A stretch of 64,000 nt of DNA from the NCBI RefSeq assembly GCF_001422985.1, contig NZ_LMNL01000036.1:7501-71500 (forward strand), written 5' to 3'. The stretch comes from Methylobacterium sp. Leaf117. GTDB lineage: Bacteria > Pseudomonadota > Alphaproteobacteria > Rhizobiales > Beijerinckiaceae. This document shows positions 10,143 to 18,171 of the stretch, one piece after another; position 1 is the stretch's first letter; each line of letters opens with the position of its first letter. The position numbers and the translations under genes are program-made. The notes below the pieces were generated by a model, which was not told where the DNA came from, ran no database searches, and saw only the letters and a program-made list of their open reading frames with translations.

Positions 10143-11090
10143 TCAGCTCCGCAGCAGGTGAAGGCTGAAGCCGCCGCCCGTGCCGAGCCAGTGCGTCTCC
10201 GGATTCCAGCCACTTCCGGCCGCCAGGAGCGCGAAGGCCTCGGGCGTGTACTTGTGCGAGGTGTCGGTGCGGATGCTGTCGCCGGCGGCGAAGTCGATCC
10301 GGGTCGGGCCGAGTCGGACGCTGGTCGGTGCGGTCGCGGTCAGATGGGCCTCGACCCGGAACGGATGTTCACACAGGCGCACCTCGTGCCGAAAGGCGTC
10401 CAGGTCGAAGTCAGCGCCAAGTTCCCGGTTCATCCGAGCCAGGATATTGCGGTGGAAGGCGGCCATGAGCCCGTCGGCCCCGCCATAGGCCGCCTGCAGC
10501 GCACCCCGCTCAATGGTCGGGTCGGCCCCGATCAGGAACAGGCAGGAGCCGAGGGCCTCCCGGGCGCGGGCCAGGAAGGCTCCGGCCTCGTCGGGCGTGA
10601 AATTGCCGATGCTGGTTCCGGGGAAGAAAGCCAGCACGGGCCCGCCCGACCTCGGCAGGGGGAGGCGGAACGGCTTGCTGTAATCGGCGCAGACCGCCTG
10701 CATGGCGATCTGCGGGTAATCCGAAGCGAGTCTCCGGATCGCCTCGGCGAGGTAATCGCCCGAAATGTCGACCGCGATATAGGCGGCCGGACGGTCGAGA
10801 GCGTCGAGCAGGGTGCGGATCTTGCGGCTGGCGCCGCTGCCGAACTCCACAACAGTGGCGCCCGGTCCGATCCGGGCCGCCACCTCCGCCGCCACGCCCG
10901 GCAGCAGCGCGATCTCGCGCCCGGTCGGGTAGTAATCGGCGGTGTGGCAGATGCGGTCGAACAGCTCGGACCCGGCTTCGTCCCACAGATACTTGCCCGG
11001 TAGGGTCCGGGGCCGTGTCTGCAGGCCCGCCAGGGCATCGCGCAGGAACTCGGCGCGGTCGGTGTCGGCGATCTGCGGGGCCGCCGCCAT
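10143..11090 (-). CDS. egtD: EgtD-like L-histidine N-alpha-methyltransferase
   Basis: A 315-residue SAM-dependent enzyme of the EgtD family (histidine to hercynine, the first step to ergothioneine). Seen: the N-terminal motif DEAGSELFDRICHTADYYPT, the SAM site VVEFGSGASRKI, the substrate-side Asn in FFPGTSIGNFTP, and a C-terminal IRTDTSHKYT. In characterised EgtD the position before V/N-S is Glu (E282 in the mycobacterial enzyme), which contacts the histidine ring; here it is Asp (residue ~276). No egtB lies alongside. Instead it follows a second methyltransferase by 2 bp and a GntA-like gene, which raises the chance of a different substrate. Confidence 0.82.
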   Translation of the reverse strand: MAAAPQIADTDRAEFLRDALAGLQTRPRTLPGKYLWDEAGSELFDRICHTADYYPTGREIALLPGVAAEVAARIGPGATVVEFGSGASRKIRTLLDALDRPAAYIAVDISGDYLAEAIRRLASDYPQIAMQAVCADYSKPFRLPLPRSGGPVLAFFPGTSIGNFTPDEAGAFLARAREALGSCLFLIGADPTIERGALQAAYGGADGLMAAFHRNILARMNRELGADFDLDAFRHEVRLCEHPFRVEAHLTATAPTSVRLGPTRIDFAAGDSIRTDTSHKYTPEAFALLAAGSGWNPETHWLGTGGGFSLHLLRS

Positions 11091-11092
11091 GC

Positions 11093-12058
11093 TCAGCTCC
11101 GCGTCGCCGTCAGGACGACGAGCGCGATGCGCTCGACATCGCCATAGGCCGGGTCCGCGAGTTCCTCGCCGTACTCGTCGGGATCGAACTCGCGATAGGT
11201 CCAGCTCAGGCCGGCCTCGGCGCAGAGGGCGGTTGCCGCTTCGCGGAAGGGGTCGCGCCCTTCGACGATGGCGGACCCGGTGAACAGCACGAGACTGCCG
11301 CCGGGAGCCAGACGTGCGCGGGCCGCCTCCACCACCGCCAGGGACAGGCCGGCCCCGAGAGGGCCGCCACCGTGGCGGTAGGCGCGGGCGCCGCGATCGA
11401 TCATGAAGGGCGGGTTCGACACGATGAGGTCGAACCCGCCTTCGACGGCGGTGAGTATGTCGCTCCGGTGCAGGCGCACGTTGCCGACGCCCGCCGAGCG
11501 CGCATTGACCGCCGCCGCCCGCAGGGCCGCCGGGTTGATGTCGACGAGGGCGACCTCCGCGTCCGGCGCCCGTTTGGCGATGCAGATCCCGGCGGCTCCG
11601 GAGCCGCAGCCGATATCGACCGCCCGCCGGATGGGAGCTTCGCGTTGCGCGAGATGGGCGATGACAGCCGCCGCAAAGCGCAGGGTGTCGGGGCCGAAGA
11701 ACACCGCGTCGGCTGCGCTCGGCGGATAGGCCGAATGCAGGAAGAGTTCGCCGTCGAGGCTGGAGAGGCGGACGTTCGGGGTCCAAACGTCGCCCTGCGC
11801 CGAGACCGCTCCGGCACGCTCCAGGGCGGTCAGCACGGCCTCCGGCAGAATCTCGGGCGAGAAGGGGCGGCTCCAGCCGAGCACGTCCCGCAGGTTTCGG
11901 GCGCGGGCGTTCTGGGGCCGCGCATTGACATGCGCGTGGGTGGCGGGCGTGACCGTCGTGAAGCTGTAGCCGGTCTCGCGCACGGCCTGCACCAGGGCGG
12001 CGAGGCTGTCGGGATCGGTGTCCGGGAACGGGATGGCCTGGGCGGTGACGGCGTCCAT
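11093..12058 (-). CDS. Class I methyltransferase with NPPF motif
   Basis: A 321-residue SAM-dependent methyltransferase. The SAM-binding motif is RAVDIGCGSGAAGICIAK near residue 145, with an acidic loop (ALVDINPAALRAA) and the catalytic motif LIVSNPPFM. NPPF/NPPY marks enzymes that methylate planar or amide nitrogen (PrmC, RlmF, adenine methylases). An N-terminal helical domain of about 130 residues precedes the Rossmann fold, as in PrmC-like proteins, but the rest does not identify a substrate. Middle gene of a tight operon: 3 bp after the GntA-like gene and 2 bp before the EgtD-like gene. Confidence 0.82.
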   Translation of the reverse strand: MDAVTAQAIPFPDTDPDSLAALVQAVRETGYSFTTVTPATHAHVNARPQNARARNLRDVLGWSRPFSPEILPEAVLTALERAGAVSAQGDVWTPNVRLSSLDGELFLHSAYPPSAADAVFFGPDTLRFAAAVIAHLAQREAPIRRAVDIGCGSGAAGICIAKRAPDAEVALVDINPAALRAAAVNARSAGVGNVRLHRSDILTAVEGGFDLIVSNPPFMIDRGARAYRHGGGPLGAGLSLAVVEAARARLAPGGSLVLFTGSAIVEGRDPFREAATALCAEAGLSWTYREFDPDEYGEELADPAYGDVERIALVVLTATRS

Positions 12059-12061
12059 GCC

Positions 12062-12817
12062 TTAACCCTCCACGCCGTCGGCGACGAAGGCGCCCTTGCG
12101 CAGGGCGGCCAGAACCTCCGCGCCGTCCCAGCTGGCGGGCTTGGAACGGCGACGGAACGGGCAGGTCCAATCCTCGGGGACGGCCCGGCCGCTGAACTGG
12201 CGCGCGGCCGAGCGCTCGCCATGCCCGGCCAGCATCGGGTTGGGCGATCCCGCGAACGCGACATCGCGCTCGACGATGCTGTCGCGCAGACGCTCGTAGC
12301 GGCCCTCGGCCCGCAGACGCTGGAACTGGTCGTGCAGATTGAACACCAAGGCGGGGGCCGCGAAGCGCCGGGCCGGGCGGCTCGCGGCCGGATGCAGCCC
12401 GACGATGAAGAAGCCCTCGCCGCCGAGGCTCACCGAGAAGTGCGGATCTTCGGGATCGGCGGCGACGCGGTCGTCATGCGGCTGGCCGAGATGCCCGTCC
12501 CGGTCGGACAGGGCCTGGACCCGCGCCCATAGGTCGGTCTCGAACCCCTCCTCGGAGGTGGGTGCGGCGCCCTCGAACAGGACGACGAAGCTGCGGAACA
12601 TCTCCGGCGACTGGCGATAGCGCGAGATGAAGGCCAGGAGCGCGGCGTAGATCCAGGCATCGTCGGATGCCTGGCCGATGCCGCGCGCCACCACCACCGT
12701 CATGCCCCCGCGCGACAGGGCCGATTTGGCGCCGACACAGGGGAAGGGCCGATGCCGGATGAAGTCGCGGAACCGTTCCGCCAGGGGGTGATCCGTATCG
12801 ACGGGAGGAAACAGCAT
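12062..12817 (-). CDS. YqcI/YcgG (GntA-like) putative heme N-oxygenase
   Basis: A 251-residue protein of the YqcI/YcgG family. Characterised members (GntA of guanitoxin synthesis, DcsA of D-cycloserine synthesis) are heme-dependent N-hydroxylases of arginine-type substrates. Family motifs seen: PCVGAKSALSRGG, a central FIVGLHPAASRPARRF, PALVFNLHDQFQRLR, PNPMLAGHGE and SAARQFSGR...WTCPF. I start at ATG 12815-12817; a GTG two codons upstream is also possible. Neither has a strong ribosome site. It heads the operon with the two methyltransferases. The substrate is unknown; N-hydroxylation is inferred from the family. Confidence 0.78.
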   Translation of the reverse strand: MLFPPVDTDHPLAERFRDFIRHRPFPCVGAKSALSRGGMTVVVARGIGQASDDAWIYAALLAFISRYRQSPEMFRSFVVLFEGAAPTSEEGFETDLWARVQALSDRDGHLGQPHDDRVAADPEDPHFSVSLGGEGFFIVGLHPAASRPARRFAAPALVFNLHDQFQRLRAEGRYERLRDSIVERDVAFAGSPNPMLAGHGERSAARQFSGRAVPEDWTCPFRRRSKPASWDGAEVLAALRKGAFVADGVEG

Positions 12818-13056
12818 GGCCACTCAAGATCAGGAACAACAACGCGATGCTGCTGGACGCGCCTCACCGGTTCCAACGGCAAGCAACGCATGTGTTTTTC
12901 AAGACCAGGCTGGTACGGATGGAGCGGGGATACGCCTGCAGCCTCAAGTGAAGGTGCCACGATAGCCTCGTGTTCCCTGAAAAACCGTCGCAGGCATGCA
13001 CCATGAGAGGACATGTCGCGGCTCGACGACGGCTCGCGCCACCTGGCGGGGTCGGA

Positions 13057-13755
13057 TCACCAGAGCGAGAATTCGGTGGCGAAGTCGGTTGTCTTCAGGC
13101 GCGCGCAGATTTCGGGTTCGGTCCGGCAATCGGCGCGCGGGCGCAGCGCCAGGGTGCCGTTCGGCTCCGTGACGAAGCGAAGCTGCACGGCCGGATCGTC
13201 GCCCCGCGTGTAGGCAAGGCCGACCTCGAAGCGCACGAAGTCGAAGCGGTCGCGATCGGCATAGACGATCAGGTCGCGCGAGACGGATTCGCCGGGATTG
13301 AGGTCGGAGGGTTCGCCGCCTGCCTCGGTGGCGCCGGCGAACAGGCGGCTCTCGCGCAGGATCGCCTCGCCGGGGCCGTCGAAGGTGTAGGCGCGCGCCG
13401 TGGTGGTGCGGTCGGGCGCCGTGGCGCCGTCCAGCGTCTGCGCCTCGAAGCGCACGCGCACGCCGGTCACATTGTAGACGAGACCGAGCACGCGGACGCC
13501 GGTCTGGCCGACATTTCTGCGCGTCACGGTGGAGCGGATGGCCACGTGCTGGCCGCGCTCGCCCGCCCGCACGAGGTTCGTGGTGACCGAGACGGCGGGC
13601 GGCTCAAGCGCCGGCTTGATCCGGGCCTCGTAGATGAAGGTGTAGACGGCCCAGGCCCCGGCCGCGAGGATCGCCAGGGTTTGCACCAGGGCATTGGCGC
13701 GCTCGAGGCAGTCGCCGCGCCGGAATCCGGTGTCTCCGGCGTCGTCCTTCGGCAT
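13057..13755 (-). CDS. Hypothetical membrane-anchored protein
   Basis: A 232-residue protein that I do not recognise. One helix near the N-terminus (LVQTLAILAAGAWAVYTFIY, residues ~23-42) would anchor it in the inner membrane. The remaining ~190 residues look like a beta-rich periplasmic domain (alternating short strands such as VAIRSTVTRRNVGQTGVRVL). No catalytic motif is visible. It follows glnA on the same strand but is separated by a strong hairpin, so it is probably a separate unit. Confidence 0.7.
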   Translation of the reverse strand: MPKDDAGDTGFRRGDCLERANALVQTLAILAAGAWAVYTFIYEARIKPALEPPAVSVTTNLVRAGERGQHVAIRSTVTRRNVGQTGVRVLGLVYNVTGVRVRFEAQTLDGATAPDRTTTARAYTFDGPGEAILRESRLFAGATEAGGEPSDLNPGESVSRDLIVYADRDRFDFVRFEVGLAYTRGDDPAVQLRFVTEPNGTLALRPRADCRTEPEICARLKTTDFATEFSLW

Positions 13756-13910
13756 TTCCTGTCCTGGTTCCCTCTCCGGCCGCTTCCCAGGCCTCCTGTC
13801 GGGGCGGCAAGCCGAGTGGATCGGTCATGGTTCCCCAGGACGCATCCATCTCCGGCCAGTGGCAACCTGAGACAGCACGGAGCCGAATCAGAACCGGGCG
13901 CCCGAAACGC

Positions 13911-13946
13911 GAGACGCCGGAGCCCCTCGCGGAGCCCCGGCGTCTC
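13911..13946 (-). terminator. Hairpin downstream of glnA
   Basis: Perfect 10-bp inverted repeat GAGACGCCGG ... CCGGCGTCTC with a 16-base loop, 46 bp past the glnA stop. On the glnA strand it is followed by GCGTTTC, a short U tract, so it is a plausible but not classic intrinsic terminator. Confidence 0.55.
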
Positions 13947-13991
13947 GGATCGTTCCGGGCGAGACGGGCACGAAGCCCGGCCCGCGCGCTC

Positions 13992-15404
13992 TCAAAGCGA
14001 GTAGTACATCGTGAATTCGACCGGGTGCGGGGTCATCTCGTAGCGCATGACCTCGGTCATCTTCAGCTCGATGAACGAGTCGATCTGGTCGTCGGTGAAC
14101 ACGTTGCCGGCCTTGAGGAAGGCGCGGTCGCGGTCGAGGTTCTGCAGCGCCTCACGGAGCGAGCCGCAGACGGTCGGGATCTTCTTCAGCTCGCGCGGGG
14201 GCAGGTCGTAGAGATCCTTGTCCATGGCGGCGCCCGGATCGATCTTGTTGATGATGCCGTCGAGGCCGGCCATCAGCAGGGCCGAGAAGGCGAGGTAGGG
14301 ATTGGCCATCGGGTCGGGGAAGCGAACCTCGACGCGCTTGGCCTTCGGGTTCGTGGTCCACGGGATACGGCAGGAGGCCGAGCGGTTGCGCGCCGAGTAG
14401 GCGAGCAGCACGGGAGCCTCGTAGCCCGGCACCAGGCGCTTGTAGGAGTTGGTCGACGGGTTGGTGAAGGCGTTGAGCGCCTTGGCGTGCTTGATGATGC
14501 CGCCGATGTACCAGAGGCATTCCTGGCTGAGATCGGCGTACTTGTCGCCGGCGAAGAGCGGCTTGCCGTCCTTCCAGATCGACTGGTGCACGTGCATGCC
14601 CGAGCCGTTGTCGCCGAAGACGGGCTTCGGCATGAACGTCGCGGTCTTGCCGTAGCTCTGGGCGACCTGATGGATGCAGTACTTGTAGATCTGCATGTGG
14701 TCGGCGAGCAGGGTCAGGGTGTCGAACTTCATGCCGAGCTCGTGCTGGGCGGACGCCACCTCGTGGTGGTGCTTCTCGACCTTCACGCCCATCGACTGCA
14801 TGGCGGCCAGCATCTCGCCGCGCATGTCCTGCGCCGAATCCTGCGGCGGCACCGGGAAATAGCCGCCCTTGGTGGCGACGCGATGGCCGAGGTTGCCGCC
14901 CTCGTAATCGGTGAAGCCATTGGTCGGCAGCTCGGTCGAATCGAGCTGGAAGCCGGTGTGATACGGGTCGGAGCCGAACTTCACGTCGTCGAACACGAAG
15001 AACTCGGCCTCGGGACCGACATAGATGGTGTCGCCGATACCGGTGGACTTGAGGAAGGCTTCGGCCAGCTTGGCGGTGCCGCGCGGGTCGCGGCTGTAGG
15101 GCGCGCCGGTGGAGGGCTCGAGCACGTCGCAGACGATCGACATGGTCGAGGCCGAGAAGAACGGGTCCATGCAGGCCGTGGCCGGGTCCGGCATCAGCAG
15201 CATGTCGGATTCGTTGATGGCCTTCCAGCCGGCGATCGACGACCCGTCGAACATCGTGCCTTCGGAGAACATCTCGTCGTCGATGAGGGAGACGTCGAAC
15301 GTGACGTGCTGCCACTTACCGCGCGGGTCGGTGAACCGAAGGTCGACGTACTTGACGTCGTTGTCCCTGATTTCCTTCAGGACGTCGGCTGCTGTCTTGG
15401 CCAT
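13992..15404 (-). CDS. glnA: Glutamine synthetase type I
   Basis: A 470-residue GSI subunit, which makes glutamine from glutamate, ammonia and ATP as a cytosolic dodecamer. Seen: the N-terminal beta-grasp (VKYVDLRFTDPRGKW), the GxxFDGSS latch (EGTMFDGSSIAGW), the catalytic segment PKPVFGDNGSGMHVH, NRSASCRIP, and the adenylylation Tyr in DLYDLPPRE. It is therefore expected to be regulated by GlnE adenylylation. It begins 247 bp after a GNAT gene that separates it from glnB. The long gap and AAGGAG ribosome site suggest its own promoter; I found no convincing sigma-54 box. Confidence 0.97.
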   Translation of the reverse strand: MAKTAADVLKEIRDNDVKYVDLRFTDPRGKWQHVTFDVSLIDDEMFSEGTMFDGSSIAGWKAINESDMLLMPDPATACMDPFFSASTMSIVCDVLEPSTGAPYSRDPRGTAKLAEAFLKSTGIGDTIYVGPEAEFFVFDDVKFGSDPYHTGFQLDSTELPTNGFTDYEGGNLGHRVATKGGYFPVPPQDSAQDMRGEMLAAMQSMGVKVEKHHHEVASAQHELGMKFDTLTLLADHMQIYKYCIHQVAQSYGKTATFMPKPVFGDNGSGMHVHQSIWKDGKPLFAGDKYADLSQECLWYIGGIIKHAKALNAFTNPSTNSYKRLVPGYEAPVLLAYSARNRSASCRIPWTTNPKAKRVEVRFPDPMANPYLAFSALLMAGLDGIINKIDPGAAMDKDLYDLPPRELKKIPTVCGSLREALQNLDRDRAFLKAGNVFTDDQIDSFIELKMTEVMRYEMTPHPVEFTMYYSL

Positions 15405-15651
15405 CCTCGGAGGTCTCCTTCATGTCTCGGCCCGTTGCGGCCGTGGTTTTGCCGCAGCGGGTATCGGCACGCCGCAGAGCGGAAGGGTATTGGGCGCCGA
15501 GCGTTTAGCGCAGCTACGGCGCCTCGGCCAGCGCAATTTCTGCGCGCCCGTGACTTGGCGGCTGTCAGAAGAGACGCAAAAACAGAAACTTAGATCTGTC
15601 TCTGGTGTTTCCGGGGTCGCCCACGGGCCCTGTCTCCGGTCCTGGCTGCCG

Positions 15652-16113
15652 TCAGCGCGGCAGGAGCTTGCGCATCTGGACGCAATCGGCGGCATCGCCA
15701 ACCAGCTCGGCGGCGTCCCACCCGAAGCGTTCCCAGTCCATCGCCTCGTAGAAGCCCACCGCGCCCTGTGCCGCGTTCACGAACAGCGTGTGGATGCCGA
15801 GTCCCCGCGCCTTGGCTTCGACCTCCGCGCCCAAGCTGCGGCCGAGGCCTCGACCCCGGCGGTCCGGCGCGATGGCCACCAGCCGGACGATGCCGGTTCC
15901 ATCGCGGCGATCGTCGAGGCGTACGACCCCCACTGATTCGTTCCCGGAAGTCAGGAGGAGCGGATGGTGGTTGGCACGGAGGTCGTCGGGGTGGTTCTCG
16001 TCGTAGCCCGTCCGCCCGCGCGCCGTCCAAAGGTTGTCGCGCCGGAGGGTATGGTATCGGCGCCAGTCCGAGGGGCTGGTCACCGGATCGAGCCGGCAGG
16101 ACGTCTCGGTCAC
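15652..16113 (-). CDS. GNAT family N-acetyltransferase
   Basis: A 153-residue Gcn5-related acetyltransferase. The acetyl-CoA loop is VAIAPDRRGRGLGRSLGAEVE (R/Q-x-x-G-x-G), followed by GIHTLFVNAAQGAVGFYEAMDWERFG, a typical GNAT C-terminus. The acceptor is unknown. It is unusual in location: it starts 19 bp after glnB and lies between glnB and glnA, which are adjacent in most alphaproteobacteria. Cotranscription with glnB is likely, so expression may follow nitrogen status. Confidence 0.88.
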   Translation of the reverse strand: MTETSCRLDPVTSPSDWRRYHTLRRDNLWTARGRTGYDENHPDDLRANHHPLLLTSGNESVGVVRLDDRRDGTGIVRLVAIAPDRRGRGLGRSLGAEVEAKARGLGIHTLFVNAAQGAVGFYEAMDWERFGWDAAELVGDAADCVQMRKLLPR

Positions 16114-16132
16114 GGGACCTGGCGCTCGCCGC

Positions 16133-16471
16133 TCAGATCGCGTCGGTGCCGGTCTCGCCGGTGCGGATGCGGATCGCTTCCTCGATGGTCGAGACGAAGA
16201 TCTTGCCGTCGCCGATGCGGCCGGTCTGGGCCGATTTGCGGATCGCCTCGACGGCGCTCTCCACCAGCGCGTCCGACAGCACGATCTCGAGCTTCACCTT
16301 GGGCAGGAAGTCGACGACGTATTCGGCCCCGCGATAGAGTTCGGTGTGGCCCTTCTGGCGTCCGAAGCCCTTTGCCTCGATCACGGTGATGCCCTGGAGG
16401 CCAACCTCCTGCAGGGCTTCCTTCACCTCGTCGAGTTTGAAAGGCTTGATGATCGCTTCGATCTTCTTCAT
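16133..16471 (-). CDS. glnB: Nitrogen regulatory PII protein
   Basis: A 112-residue PII trimer subunit, the sensor of 2-oxoglutarate, ATP/ADP and glutamine. The start MKKIEAIIKPFKLDEVKEAL is diagnostic. The T-loop GFGRQKGHTELYRGAEY contains Tyr51, the uridylylation site, and VDFLPKVKLE and TGRIGDGKIFVS (nucleotide-binding B/C loops) are intact. The frame is open upstream, but ATG 16469-16471 matches the universal PII start. It is divergent from nnr and leads a glnB-GNAT-glnA strand. Linkage to glnA favours GlnB over GlnK. Confidence 0.95.
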   Translation of the reverse strand: MKKIEAIIKPFKLDEVKEALQEVGLQGITVIEAKGFGRQKGHTELYRGAEYVVDFLPKVKLEIVLSDALVESAVEAIRKSAQTGRIGDGKIFVSTIEEAIRIRTGETGTDAI

Positions 16472-16665
16472 GCCGGGTGGGCCTGACCTCGATGCTGCTT
16501 GATCCATCGTTGGTATCATCGCCGTTCGGCCTTCGCCACGCCGATTTCTTCGGTGACGCCGGAAAACTGCACAAGGAATATGCACGCACCGCAAATCGTT
16601 TAGGCGATGAGCGAACCTGAGGCTGTCGCGTGAAGCCCAGAGGTGCATTCGAGAAGGGATTCCCC

Positions 16666-18171
16666 ATGACCACCCTGCGACTGCTCAAGGTCGAGGCGAT
16701 GCGCCGGGTCGATGCGGCCGCGATCGCGGGCGGAACATCCGGATTCGCCCTGATGGAGCGGGCCGGAGCCGCCGTGGCGGAGCGCGCTCGCGCCCTGGCC
16801 GGGGAGGGACTGCGCATCCTCGTCCTGTGCGGACCGGGCAACAACGGCGGCGACGGCTACGTGGCGGCGCGCCTGCTCGCCGAGGCCGGCCACCTGGTCG
16901 ACCTCGCCGGGCTGGTGCCCCCCGGGGGCCTGTCCGGCGATGCGGCGCAGGCGGCCCAGGGCTGGAGCGGCCCGGTCCTGGACCTCTCGGCGATCGTCGA
17001 TCTGGCGCATTACGGCCTCGTCGTCGATGCGCTTTTCGGCGCCGGTCTGACCCGCGACCTCGAGGGCGAGGTGGCCGCCTTGGTGGGCCGCCTCGGGCAG
17101 GCGTTCTGCCCGATCCTCTCCATCGACGTTCCGAGCGGAATCGATGGCGATTCCGGGGCCGTGCGCGGCGTCGCGGTGCGGGCGACCGAAACCGTCACCT
17201 TCGTGGCCCTGAAGCCGGGACACCTGCTGCAGCCCGGCCGCGCGCATGGCGGCCACCTGCATGTCGCGGATATCGGCACCGGCCCGGCAGCGCTGGAGGC
17301 GGGCTTCGCAGGGGGAGCGCCGCTCTGGCGCAATGGACCCGGCCTGTGGGAGGCGGCGTTTCCGCGCCTGACCGCGGCGAGCCACAAGTACACGCGCGGG
17401 CACGCGGTCGTCCTGTCCGGGCCGGCCACCCGCACGGGGGCCGCCCGGATGGCGGCGCGCGCAGCGTTGCGGGTCGGGGCCGGCCTCGTCACCCTGGTCT
17501 CGCCGACCGGGGCGCTGGCCGAGAACGCCGCGCATTGCACCGCCATCATGCTGCGGGCCTGCGACAGCGCCGACGACCTCGACGATCTCCTGGTCGATGA
17601 ACGCCTCAACGTGGTGCTGGCCGGTCCCGGGCTCGGGATCGGCGCGGCCACCCGCGATCTGGTGGCGGTCGCCGCCGCCGCCGGGCGCGTCATCGTCCTC
17701 GACGCCGATGCGCTGACGAGCTTCAAGGGCCAGCCCCACCTGCTCGGCGCCCATCTCGCCGATGGCGACGCCACCGCTGTCCTGACACCGCACGAGGGCG
17801 AGTTCGCGCGCCTCTTCGAGGGCACGGAAGCAGTCGACCCGGAGGCCGACAAGGTCGAGCGCGCGAGCCGGGCCGCCGCCCTGGTCGGGGCCGTCATCGT
17901 CCTGAAGGGTGCCGATACGGTGATCGCCGCCCCCGACGGACGCGTGGCGATCAACGATCACGGCACGCCCTATCTCGGCACCGCCGGAGCGGGCGACGTG
18001 CTCGCGGGGCTCATCGCCGGGCTGCTGGCCCAGGGGATGGCGCCGTTCGAGGCGGCGGCGGCCGGGGTCTGGGTCCACGGCGATGCCGGCCTGCGCCACG
18101 GCCCCGGCCTGATCGCCGAGGACCTGCCGGACATGATGCCGGCGGTGCTGCGCGCCCTCGTTCCGGTTTAA
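16666..18171 (+). CDS. nnr: Bifunctional NAD(P)H-hydrate epimerase/dehydratase
   Basis: A 501-residue metabolite-repair enzyme. The N-terminal YjeF_N epimerase domain (residues ~1-210; CGPGNNGGDGYVAARLL, IDVPSGIDGDSG) interconverts R and S hydrates of NAD(P)H. The C-terminal ribokinase-like ADP-dependent dehydratase (residues ~225-500; HKYTRGHAVVLSG, LTPHEGEFARL, GTAGAGDVLAG) restores NAD(P)H. I start at ATG 16666 with an upstream AAGGGA; a GTG at 16630 is in frame but less likely. It is divergent from glnB, a common arrangement in this order. Its stop overlaps the convergent stop of the oxidase-like gene. Confidence 0.93.
   Translation: MTTLRLLKVEAMRRVDAAAIAGGTSGFALMERAGAAVAERARALAGEGLRILVLCGPGNNGGDGYVAARLLAEAGHLVDLAGLVPPGGLSGDAAQAAQGWSGPVLDLSAIVDLAHYGLVVDALFGAGLTRDLEGEVAALVGRLGQAFCPILSIDVPSGIDGDSGAVRGVAVRATETVTFVALKPGHLLQPGRAHGGHLHVADIGTGPAALEAGFAGGAPLWRNGPGLWEAAFPRLTAASHKYTRGHAVVLSGPATRTGAARMAARAALRVGAGLVTLVSPTGALAENAAHCTAIMLRACDSADDLDDLLVDERLNVVLAGPGLGIGAATRDLVAVAAAAGRVIVLDADALTSFKGQPHLLGAHLADGDATAVLTPHEGEFARLFEGTEAVDPEADKVERASRAAALVGAVIVLKGADTVIAAPDGRVAINDHGTPYLGTAGAGDVLAGLIAGLLAQGMAPFEAAAAGVWVHGDAGLRHGPGLIAEDLPDMMPAVLRALVPV

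Noticed and set aside
16472..16665. Sigma-54 promoter between glnB and nnr
   Set aside because: No GG-N10-GC arrangement with acceptable flanks was found on the glnB strand.
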